A stretch of DNA of 64,000 nt, taken from the NCBI RefSeq assembly GCF_900277125.1, contig NZ_OPYN01000221.1, positions 52,529 to 116,528 of the forward strand. The letters run 5' to 3'. The notes under the pieces are model-generated. The model had not been told where the DNA came from. It saw only the letters and a list, made by a program, of their open reading frames with translations, and made no database searches. Positions within the stretch are counted from its first letter, which is position 1. The number at the start of each line of letters is the position of its first letter. The translations under genes and the position numbers were made by a program. This stretch comes from Pseudomonas inefficax (GTDB taxonomy: Bacteria; Pseudomonadota; Gammaproteobacteria; Pseudomonadales; Pseudomonadaceae). Positions 28,930 to 37,764 of the stretch are shown here, piece after piece.

Positions 28930-30468
28930 TCATGATTTCCCTTCAGCCAGCAAAGCCTCCGGCAGGGCTGGCAGCGGTCGGCTCAGCAACACGCCGACCA
29001 GCATCGCGAACAACAGCGCCGCCACACCAGCGACTTGCAACACGGCTTCGAAGCCCCCGATGAACGCTTGGCGGGCCAAGGGTGCCACCGCTTCTCGCAA
29101 CCCGGGCTCAAACAACGCCAATGCCGCCTGCAAATCACCAGCGGCAACCCGCGCAGCCATTGCGGCAACCTGGCCCGATTGCCCAGGCGCCACGGCAGCC
29201 ACGGACTCATGCAGCAACTGCTCACTACGCGCAGCCAGCACACCACCCAGCCCAGCGATGGCCAGCACGATCGCCCCGAACCGCGTGGTTGTACTCAACC
29301 CCGAAGCCATGCCGGTACGCTCACGCGGTACGCAAGCCATGATGTTCTTCTGCGTGTCGCCATTCAGCAGCCCGGCGCCAGCGCCCAGCACCAGGCTGGC
29401 CAGGGCGAATGCACCGTAACCGCCCTGCTGCGTGGCCCAGGCACATAGCAGGTTACCCACCCCGACCAATACCAGGCCAAGTGCGAACACCTGCGCCGGG
29501 CTCAAGTGCGCAGCCAGACGCATGCCCAGGCGTGGCGTCAGCAGCATGGCCACGGCAAACGGCAGCATGCCAGCCCCTGCGGCCAAGGCCGACAATTGCA
29601 GGCCGTTCTGCAGGTACAGCGGCAGCAGGGTCATCATCACCTGGGCGCAGGCTGCGTAGGCGAACATGCCCAGCAAGGCGCCGACGAAACGCCCGCTACG
29701 TATCAGTCGCAGGTCGATCATCGGTCGTTCCTGGCTGCGCTCGACCATGACGAACAGGCCGAACAGGAAGGCGCTGATCACCAGCCGCCCCAAAGTTTGC
29801 GCACCGCCCCAGCCTACCTGGTTGGCATCGATCATCGCCCAGATCAGGTAACCCAGGCTGCCGGCGAAAGTCAGGCTGCCCCATGGGTCGAGCCGGGCCG
29901 CAGCGCTGTCACGGGACTCTTCGACACTGCGCAGCACCATCACTGCAAGCACTGCCACCAGCGGCAGGTTGATGTAGAAGATCCAGCGCCAACCAAGGGT
30001 GCTGGCGATCAGCCCGCCCAGCAACGGCGCAAAGGTAATGGTGGCGCCCATGCAGGCGCCCCAGAACGCCCAGGCGCGCATGCGTTCCTGGGGTTGGTGA
30101 AAGCGGTTGCCGATCGCGGCCAGGGCCGAGGTCAGCAGCAACGCCGCACCAACGCCCTTGGCGGCCCTGGCCAGGTCGAGGAACAGCAGGCTTGGCGCCG
30201 CGCCACAGGCCAGCGAGGCGATGCCGAACAGGGCCAGGCCGAGCAGCAGCATGCGCCGCCGGCCGAAGCGGTCGGCCAGGCTGCCGGCAGGCAGCAGGCA
30301 GGCGGCGAAGGCCAGCAGGTAGGCGCTGACCACCCATTCGATATCGGCGAACGAGCCGGACAGGTCGCGGGCGATGCTGGGCAGGCTGACCGCGACGATG
30401 TTGGTGTCGAGGATGATCAGGGCGCAGACCAGGGAAGCGGTGAGCAGGGTGAAACGCGCAGAGGGCAT
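28930..30468 (-). CDS. MFS drug exporter, DHA2 (EmrB/QacA) family
   Basis: Proton-driven exporter of 512 residues with about 14 membrane helices. The motifs LDTNIVAVSLPSIARDL (helix 1) and SLADRFGRRRMLLLG (motif A, loop 2-3) are those of DHA2 pumps. The ATG at 30466-30468 has GGAG seven bases upstream; the longer open frame runs into the repeats and is not coding. Divergent from a LysR regulator, the usual arrangement for a regulated pump. Substrate unknown. Confidence 0.88.
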   Translation of the reverse strand: MPSARFTLLTASLVCALIILDTNIVAVSLPSIARDLSGSFADIEWVVSAYLLAFAACLLPAGSLADRFGRRRMLLLGLALFGIASLACGAAPSLLFLDLARAAKGVGAALLLTSALAAIGNRFHQPQERMRAWAFWGACMGATITFAPLLGGLIASTLGWRWIFYINLPLVAVLAVMVLRSVEESRDSAAARLDPWGSLTFAGSLGYLIWAMIDANQVGWGGAQTLGRLVISAFLFGLFVMVERSQERPMIDLRLIRSGRFVGALLGMFAYAACAQVMMTLLPLYLQNGLQLSALAAGAGMLPFAVAMLLTPRLGMRLAAHLSPAQVFALGLVLVGVGNLLCAWATQQGGYGAFALASLVLGAGAGLLNGDTQKNIMACVPRERTGMASGLSTTTRFGAIVLAIAGLGGVLAARSEQLLHESVAAVAPGQSGQVAAMAARVAAGDLQAALALFEPGLREAVAPLARQAFIGGFEAVLQVAGVAALLFAMLVGVLLSRPLPALPEALLAEGKS

Positions 30469-30542
30469 GGTGAGGCTCCAGAAGCTGAGCTGGTTGGCTT
30501 GGAGAGTGCCGTTTAACTGCAAGATCGCCAGGGCTACTTTGC

Positions 30543-30833
30543 AGCCCATCGCAGGCAAGCCAGCTCCCACAAGTACGGGATCGCTCTCGAAGGTTGTGCA
30601 GCACCTGTGGGAGCTGGCTTGCCTGCGATGGACCACGAAGCGGCCCCCTGCAATCCCCAGGCAGCCTTTGCCGCCAAGCCACCAGCCTTGTAGTGTTGGC
30701 TCCCACAAGTACGGCATCGCTTTCGAAGGTTGTGCAGCACCTGTGGGAGCTGGCTTGCCTGCGATGGACCGCAAAGCGGTCCCCTGCAATCCCAGGCAGT
30801 CTTTGCCGCCAAGCCACCAGCCTTGTAGTGTTG
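30543..30833. repeat. tandem 136-bp duplication containing REP-like palindromes
   Basis: A 136-bp block (30563-30698) is repeated directly at 30699-30833 with few changes. Each copy holds GCTCCCACAAGTACGG...GTGGGAGCTGGCTTGCCTGC and the segment TTTGCCGCCAAGCCACCAGC. A further inverse REP (ATCGCAGGCAAGCCAGCTCC) precedes it. It lies between the MFS pump and the LysR gene. Confidence 0.9.
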
Positions 30834-30908
30834 ACGTCACCATAACGCCGCCGACCCCGAGCTTTGTTAGCCCCGGCGACCCGCGTCATTACCCTGCAGG
30901 TAACACCC

Positions 30909-31778
30909 ATGGAAATCCGCCATTTCCGCTACTTTCTCTGCGTCGCCCGCCACGGTCACTTCACCCGCGCCGCCGAGCAACTGGGCATTGCCCCGCCCAC
31001 CCTCAGCCGGCAGATCCAGGATATGGAGCGCGAACTGGGCGTACGCCTGTTCGAGCGCAACCAGCGTGAGGTCAACCTCACCGCCGCCGGCCAGGCCCTG
31101 TTTATCGAGGCCGAACATGCCGTACGCCAGTTCGATGCTGCACAACTGGGCGCGCAACGGGCCGCCCGTGGCGAAAGCGGGCGTATCGAACTCGGCTATG
31201 TGGCCTCGGCCGCGTACTCGGGCATGCTCCAGCAGCAGGTCAGCCGCTACAGCGAAACCTGCCCCGGCGTGCGCCTGAACATTCGCGAACTGCCGATGGC
31301 CGAACTGCCCGGCATGGTCCGCGATGGCCTGCTCGACCTTGCCTATGTGCGCTCGCCGATGAAGCTGCCGGAAGAACTCGAAGCCATCGCCTTGCACCAG
31401 GAAGGTTTCGTCCTCGCCCTGCCCGCAAGCTCGCGGATCAATGAAGTGCCACAGATCCCGGCCTCGCGCCTGGCCAATGAAACCTTCATCCTGCCCGAAC
31501 AGATCTCCGGCACGCTGGAGGTGGCCGCACAAGGTGGCTTCGTCCCGAGGCTCGGCCCACAGCCGGGTAGCCTGGTGGCGGTGATCACCCTGGTGTCACT
31601 CGGCCAAGGCATCGCAGTAGTGCCGGAATCGGTGGTGCAACGCATCAGCCTGCCGCAGGTGAACTACCGGCGTATTGTCGACTGCCAGGCCAGCTCGTGG
31701 CTTAGCCTGATCCACCGGCGCTTCGAGAAAGCGCCGGCGGTGATGCGTTATGTGGAAAGCGTGAAGTGCGGCATTTGA
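30909..31778 (+). CDS. LysR-type transcriptional regulator
   Basis: Regulator of 289 residues. N-terminal helix-turn-helix (residues 1-60: HFRYFLCVARHGHFTRAAEQLGIAPPTLSRQIQDME) and a periplasmic-binding-like effector domain. The start MEIRHFRYF is the conserved LTTR N-terminus; the frame extends 15 codons further upstream without support. It probably controls the divergent MFS exporter (inference from position). Confidence 0.9.
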   Translation: MEIRHFRYFLCVARHGHFTRAAEQLGIAPPTLSRQIQDMERELGVRLFERNQREVNLTAAGQALFIEAEHAVRQFDAAQLGAQRAARGESGRIELGYVASAAYSGMLQQQVSRYSETCPGVRLNIRELPMAELPGMVRDGLLDLAYVRSPMKLPEELEAIALHQEGFVLALPASSRINEVPQIPASRLANETFILPEQISGTLEVAAQGGFVPRLGPQPGSLVAVITLVSLGQGIAVVPESVVQRISLPQVNYRRIVDCQASSWLSLIHRRFEKAPAVMRYVESVKCGI

Positions 31779-31785
31779 TGGGTGC

Positions 31786-32829
31786 TCATGCGCCCTGTTC
31801 CTCAGCAGCGCCCAAGGCATAGAACTCATGCAGCTTGGCTTGCAGCAGTGCCTTGTCCGGCAAGCGCGTTTGATACTCCGCAATCAGCGCTGGAGACAAA
31901 CTGCGATTAAGTGCGTACTCGACCACCTCGTCGTCCCTGCTGGCACATAGCAACACGCCGATGGCAGGGTTTTCATGAGGCTTACGCTCATTGCGATCCA
32001 GCGCCTCCAGATAAAAATCGAGCTTGCCCAGATACTCAGGTTCGAAGCGACCGACCTTCAGTTCGATCACCACCAGGCAGTTGAGGCCGCGGTGGAAGAA
32101 CAGCAAGTCCAGTGCGAAGTCCCGGCCGCCAACCTGAAGTGGATATTGAGAGCCGACGAAGCAGAAATCCCGGCCCAGTTCGCTCAGGAACTCTTTTAGC
32201 CGGTCTATCAATGCGCCATGCAGGTCTGCTTCGGCATGATCCCTAGGCAGGCCGAGGAACTCAACCATGTAGGCATCTCGGAAAACCTCCATGGCTGCCG
32301 GGTAGTCCTGCCGCAGTGCTGCCGAAGCCCTCGCCGGGCTTGCGACGCTGCGCTCAAAAAGCGAGGCCTTGAATTGCCTTTCCAACTCTCGGCTTGACCA
32401 CTTTTCCTGTACTGCCATGCGCAGGTAGAACTCGCGCTCCTGGGGAAGCTTGCTCTGGCTGAGGATCGTCAAATTATGAGTCCACGGCAATTGTCTCAGC
32501 AGTGCTGAGACTTTTTCATCGTGGCGATACGCCTCGTAGAATTGACGCATACGAAACAGGTTAGGCCTGGTAAAACCACGTAGACCCGGCTGCGTCTGAG
32601 CAAGGTGAGCAGCCAGCTGGCTTACCACCGAATCCCCCCATTCAGCCCTCTCCAGCTTTCGACTAATGTAGGCTCCCACCTGCCAGTACAAATCGATCAA
32701 CTGAGTATTGACCGCCTGCGCCACCCGCTGCCTGGCGCCTTGAATCAACGCCAACACTTCCTCAAAACGGTCATCCTTTACCAAAGGAAGGGCCGGCGGC
32801 GCTTGTGGGTCTTGTTGTTCAGCGCTCAT
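31786..32829 (-). CDS. DUF1016/YhcG family PDDEXK nuclease
   Basis: Protein of 347 residues. N-terminal DUF1016_N domain (residues 20-150: LIDLYWQVGAYISRKLE...GFTRPNLFRMRQFYEAY) and C-terminal PDDEXK nuclease domain (about 180-335) with the active-site series D (FALDLLFFHRGL) and E-x-K (LVVIELKVGRF). Related proteins are linked with mobile elements, restriction loci and recombination. It stands alone here, without methylase or other defence genes. Substrate unknown. Confidence 0.88.
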   Translation of the reverse strand: MSAEQQDPQAPPALPLVKDDRFEEVLALIQGARQRVAQAVNTQLIDLYWQVGAYISRKLERAEWGDSVVSQLAAHLAQTQPGLRGFTRPNLFRMRQFYEAYRHDEKVSALLRQLPWTHNLTILSQSKLPQEREFYLRMAVQEKWSSRELERQFKASLFERSVASPARASAALRQDYPAAMEVFRDAYMVEFLGLPRDHAEADLHGALIDRLKEFLSELGRDFCFVGSQYPLQVGGRDFALDLLFFHRGLNCLVVIELKVGRFEPEYLGKLDFYLEALDRNERKPHENPAIGVLLCASRDDEVVEYALNRSLSPALIAEYQTRLPDKALLQAKLHEFYALGAAEEQGA

Positions 32830-32916
32830 GCATCGACTCCCTTTATGAATTCGAAAGGGAGTCTACGCCCGGTGAGTCGCCGTTCGAGCGTCAACGACAC
32901 CGAACAAGTGTTTCAA

Positions 32917-32952
32917 AAAAACAAAGGGCACCATCCACTGGTGCCCTTTGCC
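32917..32952 (-). terminator. terminator of the amino acid permease gene
   Basis: On the minus strand AAAGGGCACCA / TGGTGCCCTTT with a 5-base loop runs into GTTTTTTTG, about 20 bp after the permease stop codon. Confidence 0.93.
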
Positions 32953-32972
32953 CTACCGCCAGGTGAACTCAA

Positions 32973-34364
32973 TCACCCCATCGAACGCACCCCCACCGGT
33001 TGCGCGTTGCCCCGCGTGGTCACGATCCCCAGGAAGGAAATCACGATCGCCAGGCCCAATGTCGAGCTCACTTCTGCCCGGTGTTCAGGCGTGTACATCA
33101 TTACCGCCAATGCCCCGCCAATGAACAGGATCACCGCCCAGGTCAGGTACGGGAACAGCCACATGCGGAACTTCAGCTCGGTGTTTTCCCGCTCCAGGCG
33201 GCGGCGCATGCGCAGCTGCGAAATGGCGATGACCATGTACACCAGCAAGGCAATGGCGCCGGAGCTGGCCAGCAGGAACTCGAATACGCCCTTCGGCGCG
33301 AAGTAGTTGAGGATGGCAATGGCCGCGCCGATCAGTGTGCTGCCGAACACCGCAGCACGCGGTACACCCACCTTGGAGGTCTTGTTGAGCATGGCCGGCG
33401 CATCACCGCGCTTGGCCAGCGAGTACATCATCCGCGAGGCGATGTAGATCGAAGAGTTCATGCAGCTGGTCACTGCCACCAGCACCACCAGGTCGACCAT
33501 GAAGGCAGCGTTGGGGATGTTCATGATCTCCAGCGCACGCTGGTAGGAGCCCACCACCGCCAGCTGCGGGTCGTTCCACGGCACCACCGAAATGATCACG
33601 AAGATCGACAGGATGTAGAAGGTGCTGATGCGCCAGATCACCGAGCGAGTGGCCTTGGCGATGTTGCGCGACGGGTCGCTGGATTCGGAAGCTGCGATGG
33701 TCACCGCTTCGGTGCCGATGAAGCTGAACATCACGGTGATGAACGCACCGACCACGGCCGACCAGCCCTTCGGCGCGAAGCCGCCGTGCTCGGCCATCAG
33801 GCCGCTCAGGCCGCTGACCTCGCGATTGGGCAGCCAGCCCATCAGCGCAGCGAAACCCAGGCCGATGAAACCGAGAATTGCCGTGACCTTGAGGATGGCG
33901 AACCAGAACTCGAACTCACCGTACTTGGCCACGCTGAACAGGTTGGTACCGGCCAACAGCAGCACCGAAGCCAAGGCGAATATCCAGCTGTCCACCTGCG
34001 GGAACCAGGCGTTCAGAACATGCCCGGCGGCCAATGCTTCGATCGGGATTACCAGTACCCAGAACCACCAGTACAGCCAGCCGATGGTGTAGCCGGCCCA
34101 GCGGCCGATGGCCTGCTCGGCGTAGGTGGAAAACGATCCGGTGTCCGGGTGTGCAACGGCCATTTCGCCGAGCATGCGCATGACCAGTACCACCAGGGTC
34201 CCGGCCACGAAATAGGAAATTATGGTAGCTGGCCCGGCTGCCGCGATGGCGTGGCCAGAGCCGACGAAAAGTCCGGCGCCGATGATGCCGGCGATGGACA
34301 GCATCGTTACATGACGTGGCTTGAAACCTTGTGCAAGGTTGCCATCAGATCCCACGGTGTTCAT
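32973..34364 (-). CDS. gabP: amino acid permease, GABA permease type (GabP-like)
   Basis: APC-superfamily proton symporter of 463 residues with 12 membrane helices. The first helix has the broken-helix motif SIAGIIGAGLFVGSG. The sequence AYEQ/AEQAIGRWAGYTIGWLYWWFWVLVIPIEA and the overall length match GabP/AnsP-type permeases for GABA or other amino acids. Exact substrate uncertain. No gab catabolic genes are nearby. The start MNTVGSDGNL has only a weak GAGAA site upstream. Confidence 0.85.
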   Translation of the reverse strand: MNTVGSDGNLAQGFKPRHVTMLSIAGIIGAGLFVGSGHAIAAAGPATIISYFVAGTLVVLVMRMLGEMAVAHPDTGSFSTYAEQAIGRWAGYTIGWLYWWFWVLVIPIEALAAGHVLNAWFPQVDSWIFALASVLLLAGTNLFSVAKYGEFEFWFAILKVTAILGFIGLGFAALMGWLPNREVSGLSGLMAEHGGFAPKGWSAVVGAFITVMFSFIGTEAVTIAASESSDPSRNIAKATRSVIWRISTFYILSIFVIISVVPWNDPQLAVVGSYQRALEIMNIPNAAFMVDLVVLVAVTSCMNSSIYIASRMMYSLAKRGDAPAMLNKTSKVGVPRAAVFGSTLIGAAIAILNYFAPKGVFEFLLASSGAIALLVYMVIAISQLRMRRRLERENTELKFRMWLFPYLTWAVILFIGGALAVMMYTPEHRAEVSSTLGLAIVISFLGIVTTRGNAQPVGVRSMG

Positions 34365-34682
34365 TGATGTTGTTCTCTTTTTGCTGACACAAGGATGGAC
34401 GGGCAGGCGTAGGCGAAAATATCTCCTTTGAAATCAATAAGTCGACACGTTACTCGCGCTCTGTTGTTGATATTTGGCACGCGTCACAGAGCAACATGTC
34501 AATGCGGGTCGGGCTTCATTTAAGCCCCCCAGGGCTGCGGGAAATTACACGAGAACGCCCCGGAACTGTTCGATCACGACAGGGCGTTTCCATTAACGCC
34601 GGATGTCGCGAATGGCATGCCCAATCGCGTCACCGGGCCGTCTGGAGCTTTTGTTTTTCATTTGGGTGTGTTGTGGCTGTAA
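34365..34682. other. intergenic region upstream of the permease
   Basis: About 320 bp between the permease and the REP pair behind gudD. It must hold the permease promoter, but no clear consensus is visible. A TGGCAC at 34475 lacks the rest of a sigma-54 site. No gene seen. Confidence 0.4.
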
Positions 34683-34781
34683 CGGCCCTTTCGCGGGCTC
34701 GCCCGCTCCCACAGGTACCGCACAACCCTCAGGACCTGTGGTGTACCTGTGGGAGCGGGCAAGCCCGCGAAGAGGCCAGCA
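34683..34781. repeat. inverted pair of P. putida REP elements
   Basis: CGGCCCTTTCGCGGGCTCGC... and its inverse GGGAGCGGGCAAGCCCGCGAAGAGGCC flank about 35 bp. It lies immediately after gudD. Confidence 0.9.
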
Positions 34782-34784
34782 GCC

Positions 34785-36131
34785 TTAACGCACCAGGCAA
34801 GGCCGCTTGTTATCGAAGCTCCACCCCGGAATCAGGAACTGCATCGCCACGCTGTCGTCCCGCGCGCCCAACCCCATGTTGCGGTAGCACTCATGGGCCT
34901 TGGCCAATTGGTCTTCATCCAGTTCCACCCCCAGCCCCGGCCGTGCCGGCACGTGCACATGCCCGTCGACGATGCGCAGCGGTTCGCGGGTCAGGTACTG
35001 GCCGTCCTGCCAGATCCAGTGGGTATCGATCGCAGTGATTTCACCCGGCGCCGCAGCTGCCACCTGGGTGAACATCGCCAGCGAGATATCGAAGTGGTTG
35101 TTGGAATGCGAACCCCAGGTCAGCCCCCAGTCGTTGCACATCTGCGCCACCCGGACTGAACCCTGCAATGTCCAGAAGTGCGGGTCGGCCAGCGGAATGT
35201 CCACCGACTGCAACTGGATCGCATGGCCCATCTGCCGCCAGTCGGTGGCGATCATGTTGGTGGCGGTGGGCAGGCCGGTGGCGCGACGGAACTCGGCCAT
35301 CACCTCACGGCCCGAGTAGCCGTTCTCGGCACCGCACGGGTCTTCGGCGTAGGCCAGCACATCGTGCTTGTCGCGGCACAGGGCAATGGCCTCCTTCAAT
35401 GACCAGGCACCATTCGGGTCGAGGGTGATGCGTGCTTCGGGGAAACGTTCGGCCAGCGCCGTTACCGCTTCCATCTCCTCCTCGCCGCGCAACACCCCGC
35501 CCTTGAGCTTGAAGTCGCTGAAGCCATAGCGCGCCTTGGCGGCCTCGGCCAGGCGCACCACCGCGTCCGAGGTCAGGGCTTTTTCGTGGCGCAGGCGGAA
35601 CCAGTCGTCCTCGGCATCGGCTTCGTTGCGGTAGGCCAGGTCGGTCTGCTGGCGGTCGCCGATGTAGAACAGGTAACCGAGCATCTTCACTGCTTCGCGC
35701 TGCTGCCCTTCGCCCAGCAGTGCGGCCATCGGCACATCAAGATGCTGGCCGAGCAGGTCGAGCAGCGCCGATTCGATGGCCGTCACCGCATGCACGGTGA
35801 TGCGCAGGTCGAAGGTCTGCAGGCCACGACCAGCCGAATCACGGTTGGCGAAGGTCTGGCGCATGGCATTGAGCACACGCTGGTAATGGCCGATCGGCTG
35901 GCCGACTACCAGGCTGCGGGCGTCTTCCAGGGTCTGGCGGATCTTCTCGCCGCCGGGCACCTCACCCAACCCGGTATTGCCGGCGCTGTCACGCAGCACC
36001 ACCACGTTGCGGGTAAAGAACGGGCCATGGGCACCACTGAGGTTGAGCAGCATGCTGTCGTGCCCGGCGACGGGGATCACGCGCAGGTCGGTGACCACGG
36101 GGGTGCTGGTGTGAAGGGTCTGCATGTTCAT
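34785..36131 (-). CDS. gudD: glucarate dehydratase
   Basis: Enolase-superfamily enzyme that converts D-glucarate to 5-keto-4-deoxy-glucarate. The protein has 448 residues. The catalytic KLKGG Lys pair (SDFKLKGGVLRGEEE) lies near residues 210-220; metal ligands lie in TLDPNGAW and the following AEDPCG segment; and the His/Asp pair lies near HSNNHFDI. The start MNMQTLHTSTP is chosen from conservation; a 35-codon upstream extension overlaps gudP. It lies 19 bp after gudP in the same operon. Confidence 0.95.
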   Translation of the reverse strand: MNMQTLHTSTPVVTDLRVIPVAGHDSMLLNLSGAHGPFFTRNVVVLRDSAGNTGLGEVPGGEKIRQTLEDARSLVVGQPIGHYQRVLNAMRQTFANRDSAGRGLQTFDLRITVHAVTAIESALLDLLGQHLDVPMAALLGEGQQREAVKMLGYLFYIGDRQQTDLAYRNEADAEDDWFRLRHEKALTSDAVVRLAEAAKARYGFSDFKLKGGVLRGEEEMEAVTALAERFPEARITLDPNGAWSLKEAIALCRDKHDVLAYAEDPCGAENGYSGREVMAEFRRATGLPTATNMIATDWRQMGHAIQLQSVDIPLADPHFWTLQGSVRVAQMCNDWGLTWGSHSNNHFDISLAMFTQVAAAAPGEITAIDTHWIWQDGQYLTREPLRIVDGHVHVPARPGLGVELDEDQLAKAHECYRNMGLGARDDSVAMQFLIPGWSFDNKRPCLVR

Positions 36132-36150
36132 GGTTGTTGTCTCGCAGTCA

Positions 36151-37503
36151 TCAATGGCTCTGACCCAGGGCCGAAGGGGCCTTGAGATCATCGGAAGGGA
36201 CACACTTTGGGCGAGTGCGTACGAAGAAGATGGCAATGGCCGCCAGCACCGAAGTCACCGCCAGACCGTACAGGCCGCCCTGGATCGAGCCGGTCTGCTG
36301 CTCCAGCAGGCCGAAGGTGGTGGGGGCGACGAAGCCGCCGAGGTTGCCGACCGAGTTGATCAACGCGATCACCGCAGCGGCGATGCGGGCATCCAGGTAG
36401 CCCTGCGGGATCGGCCAGAACAGTGACGACGCCGACTTGAAACCGATGGCCGCGAAGCACACCGCGACAAAGGCGAACACAGGCCCACCCGTGGTGGACA
36501 TGAACATGCCGATGGCTGCGATTACCAGCGCACCTGCCACCCAGGCCTGCTGGAACTTCCAGCGCGCCGAACCGGCGGCGAAGGCATACATGGCCAGAAT
36601 CGAAATCAGCCACGGGATCGAATTGAAGAAGCCGACCTGCAGGTCGCTCAGGTCACCCATGCGCTTGATGATGCTCGGCAGCCAGAACGTGGCGGCATAG
36701 ATGGTCAGCTGAATGCAGAAGTAAATCAGGCAGAACAGCAGGATCTGGCGGTCCTTGAGCAGGCTCCAGGCCGATGGCCTGACCGCGCCGACCGCTTCGC
36801 GCTCAAGCTGCTCGCGATCGATGGCGGCCACCAGTGCATCCTGCTCGGCCTGGCTCAGCCACTTGGCGTCCTGCGGCCTGGAGTCGAGCCAGAAGAACAC
36901 GAAGAAGCACAGCGTCACCGAGGCCATGCCTTCGATGAACAGCATCCACTGCCAGCCATGCAGCCCCAGGCCCTGAATCTGCATAAGTGCACCGGCCAAC
37001 GGCCCGGAAATCAGCGACGCCAATGCCGAACCACTGAGGAAGATGGCAATCGCCTTGCCACGCTCGGCAGCCGGCAGCCAGCGGGTGAAGTAGTAGATCA
37101 CCCCGGGGAAGAAGCCCGCTTCGGCAACGCCCAGCAGAAAGCGCAGCACGTAGAACTGGGTTTCGTTCTGCACGAAGGCCATGGCCGTGGCCACCAGCCC
37201 CCAGGTGAACATGATGCGGGTCAGCCACAGCCGTGCACCGACCTTCTGCAGCAGCATGTTCGAGGGCACCTCGAACAACGCGTAGCCGATGAAGAACAGG
37301 CCGGCGCCAAAGCCATAGGCCGCGGCGCTGATGCCCAGGTCGCTTTCCAGGTGCGGGCGGACGAAGCCGATGTTGACGCGGTCCAGATAATTGACAATGA
37401 ACATGATGACGAACAGCGGCAGGACGTGGCGCTTGACCTTGGCCACGGCGCTGGCCAGGGCGTCGCCTTCATTTCGGGCAGACGGAGCGAGGGTATCGTT
37501 CAC
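36151..37503 (-). CDS. gudP: D-glucarate/galactarate MFS transporter
   Basis: Anion:cation symporter family MFS protein of 450 residues with 12 helices and the family motif NYLDRVNIGFVRPHLESDLGIS in helix 1. GGGAG lies eight bases before the GTG at 37501-37503, which I take as the start; a GTG five codons upstream would place that site inside the gene. First gene of gudP-gudD, divergent from a FadR-type regulator. Substrate inferred from gudD. Confidence 0.9.
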   Translation of the reverse strand: MNDTLAPSARNEGDALASAVAKVKRHVLPLFVIMFIVNYLDRVNIGFVRPHLESDLGISAAAYGFGAGLFFIGYALFEVPSNMLLQKVGARLWLTRIMFTWGLVATAMAFVQNETQFYVLRFLLGVAEAGFFPGVIYYFTRWLPAAERGKAIAIFLSGSALASLISGPLAGALMQIQGLGLHGWQWMLFIEGMASVTLCFFVFFWLDSRPQDAKWLSQAEQDALVAAIDREQLEREAVGAVRPSAWSLLKDRQILLFCLIYFCIQLTIYAATFWLPSIIKRMGDLSDLQVGFFNSIPWLISILAMYAFAAGSARWKFQQAWVAGALVIAAIGMFMSTTGGPVFAFVAVCFAAIGFKSASSLFWPIPQGYLDARIAAAVIALINSVGNLGGFVAPTTFGLLEQQTGSIQGGLYGLAVTSVLAAIAIFFVRTRPKCVPSDDLKAPSALGQSH

Positions 37504-37584
37504 TTGCGGATCTCCCACTAATTGTTTTTGTGCGGGTCGAGGTTGTCTGACATGGCAGTGGGAAGGAGCATATGCGCAGCCTAG

Positions 37585-37595
37585 TTGTACGACAA
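37585..37595 (+). promoter_or_regulatory. GntR/FadR-type operator 1 (glucarate locus)
   Basis: TTGTACGACAA fits the FadR-family pattern TTGT-N3-ACAA. It is the exact inverse of the second site 145 bp away, and lies about 80 bp before gudP. Confidence 0.7.
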
Positions 37596-37704
37596 GATAG
37601 GCAAGATCGGAAAAATCGCAAAATACAAGCCACTATAATGCCTATATGCTCCTATCTTGCAAAAACCAACAGGCTAATGGCGGGTTTGAGCATCGGAAAA
37701 ATCG
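37593..37704. repeat. short direct and inverted repeats in the glucarate control region
   Basis: ATCGGAAAAATCG occurs twice as a perfect direct repeat (37606-37618 and 37692-37704). CAAGATAGG (37593-37601) and CCTATCTTG (37651-37659) form a perfect inverted repeat. A plus-strand TATAAT lies at 37634-37639. Confidence 0.7.
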
Positions 37705-37728
37705 GCAAAAAATATTTTTATCGTTTAA

Positions 37729-37741
37729 CTTGTCGTACAAG
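37729..37741 (+). promoter_or_regulatory. GntR/FadR-type operator 2 (glucarate locus)
   Basis: CTTGTCGTACAAG is a perfect palindrome with 5-bp arms and a 3-bp centre, 24 bp before the regulator start. It fits autoregulation. Confidence 0.75.
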
Positions 37742-37764
37742 TACAACAATAATCGGACACCGCC

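Noticed and set aside
34475..34490. TGGCAC reminiscent of a sigma-54 promoter before the amino acid permease
   Set aside because: The required GC element (TTGCA type) at the right spacing is missing, and the orientation points away from the permease.
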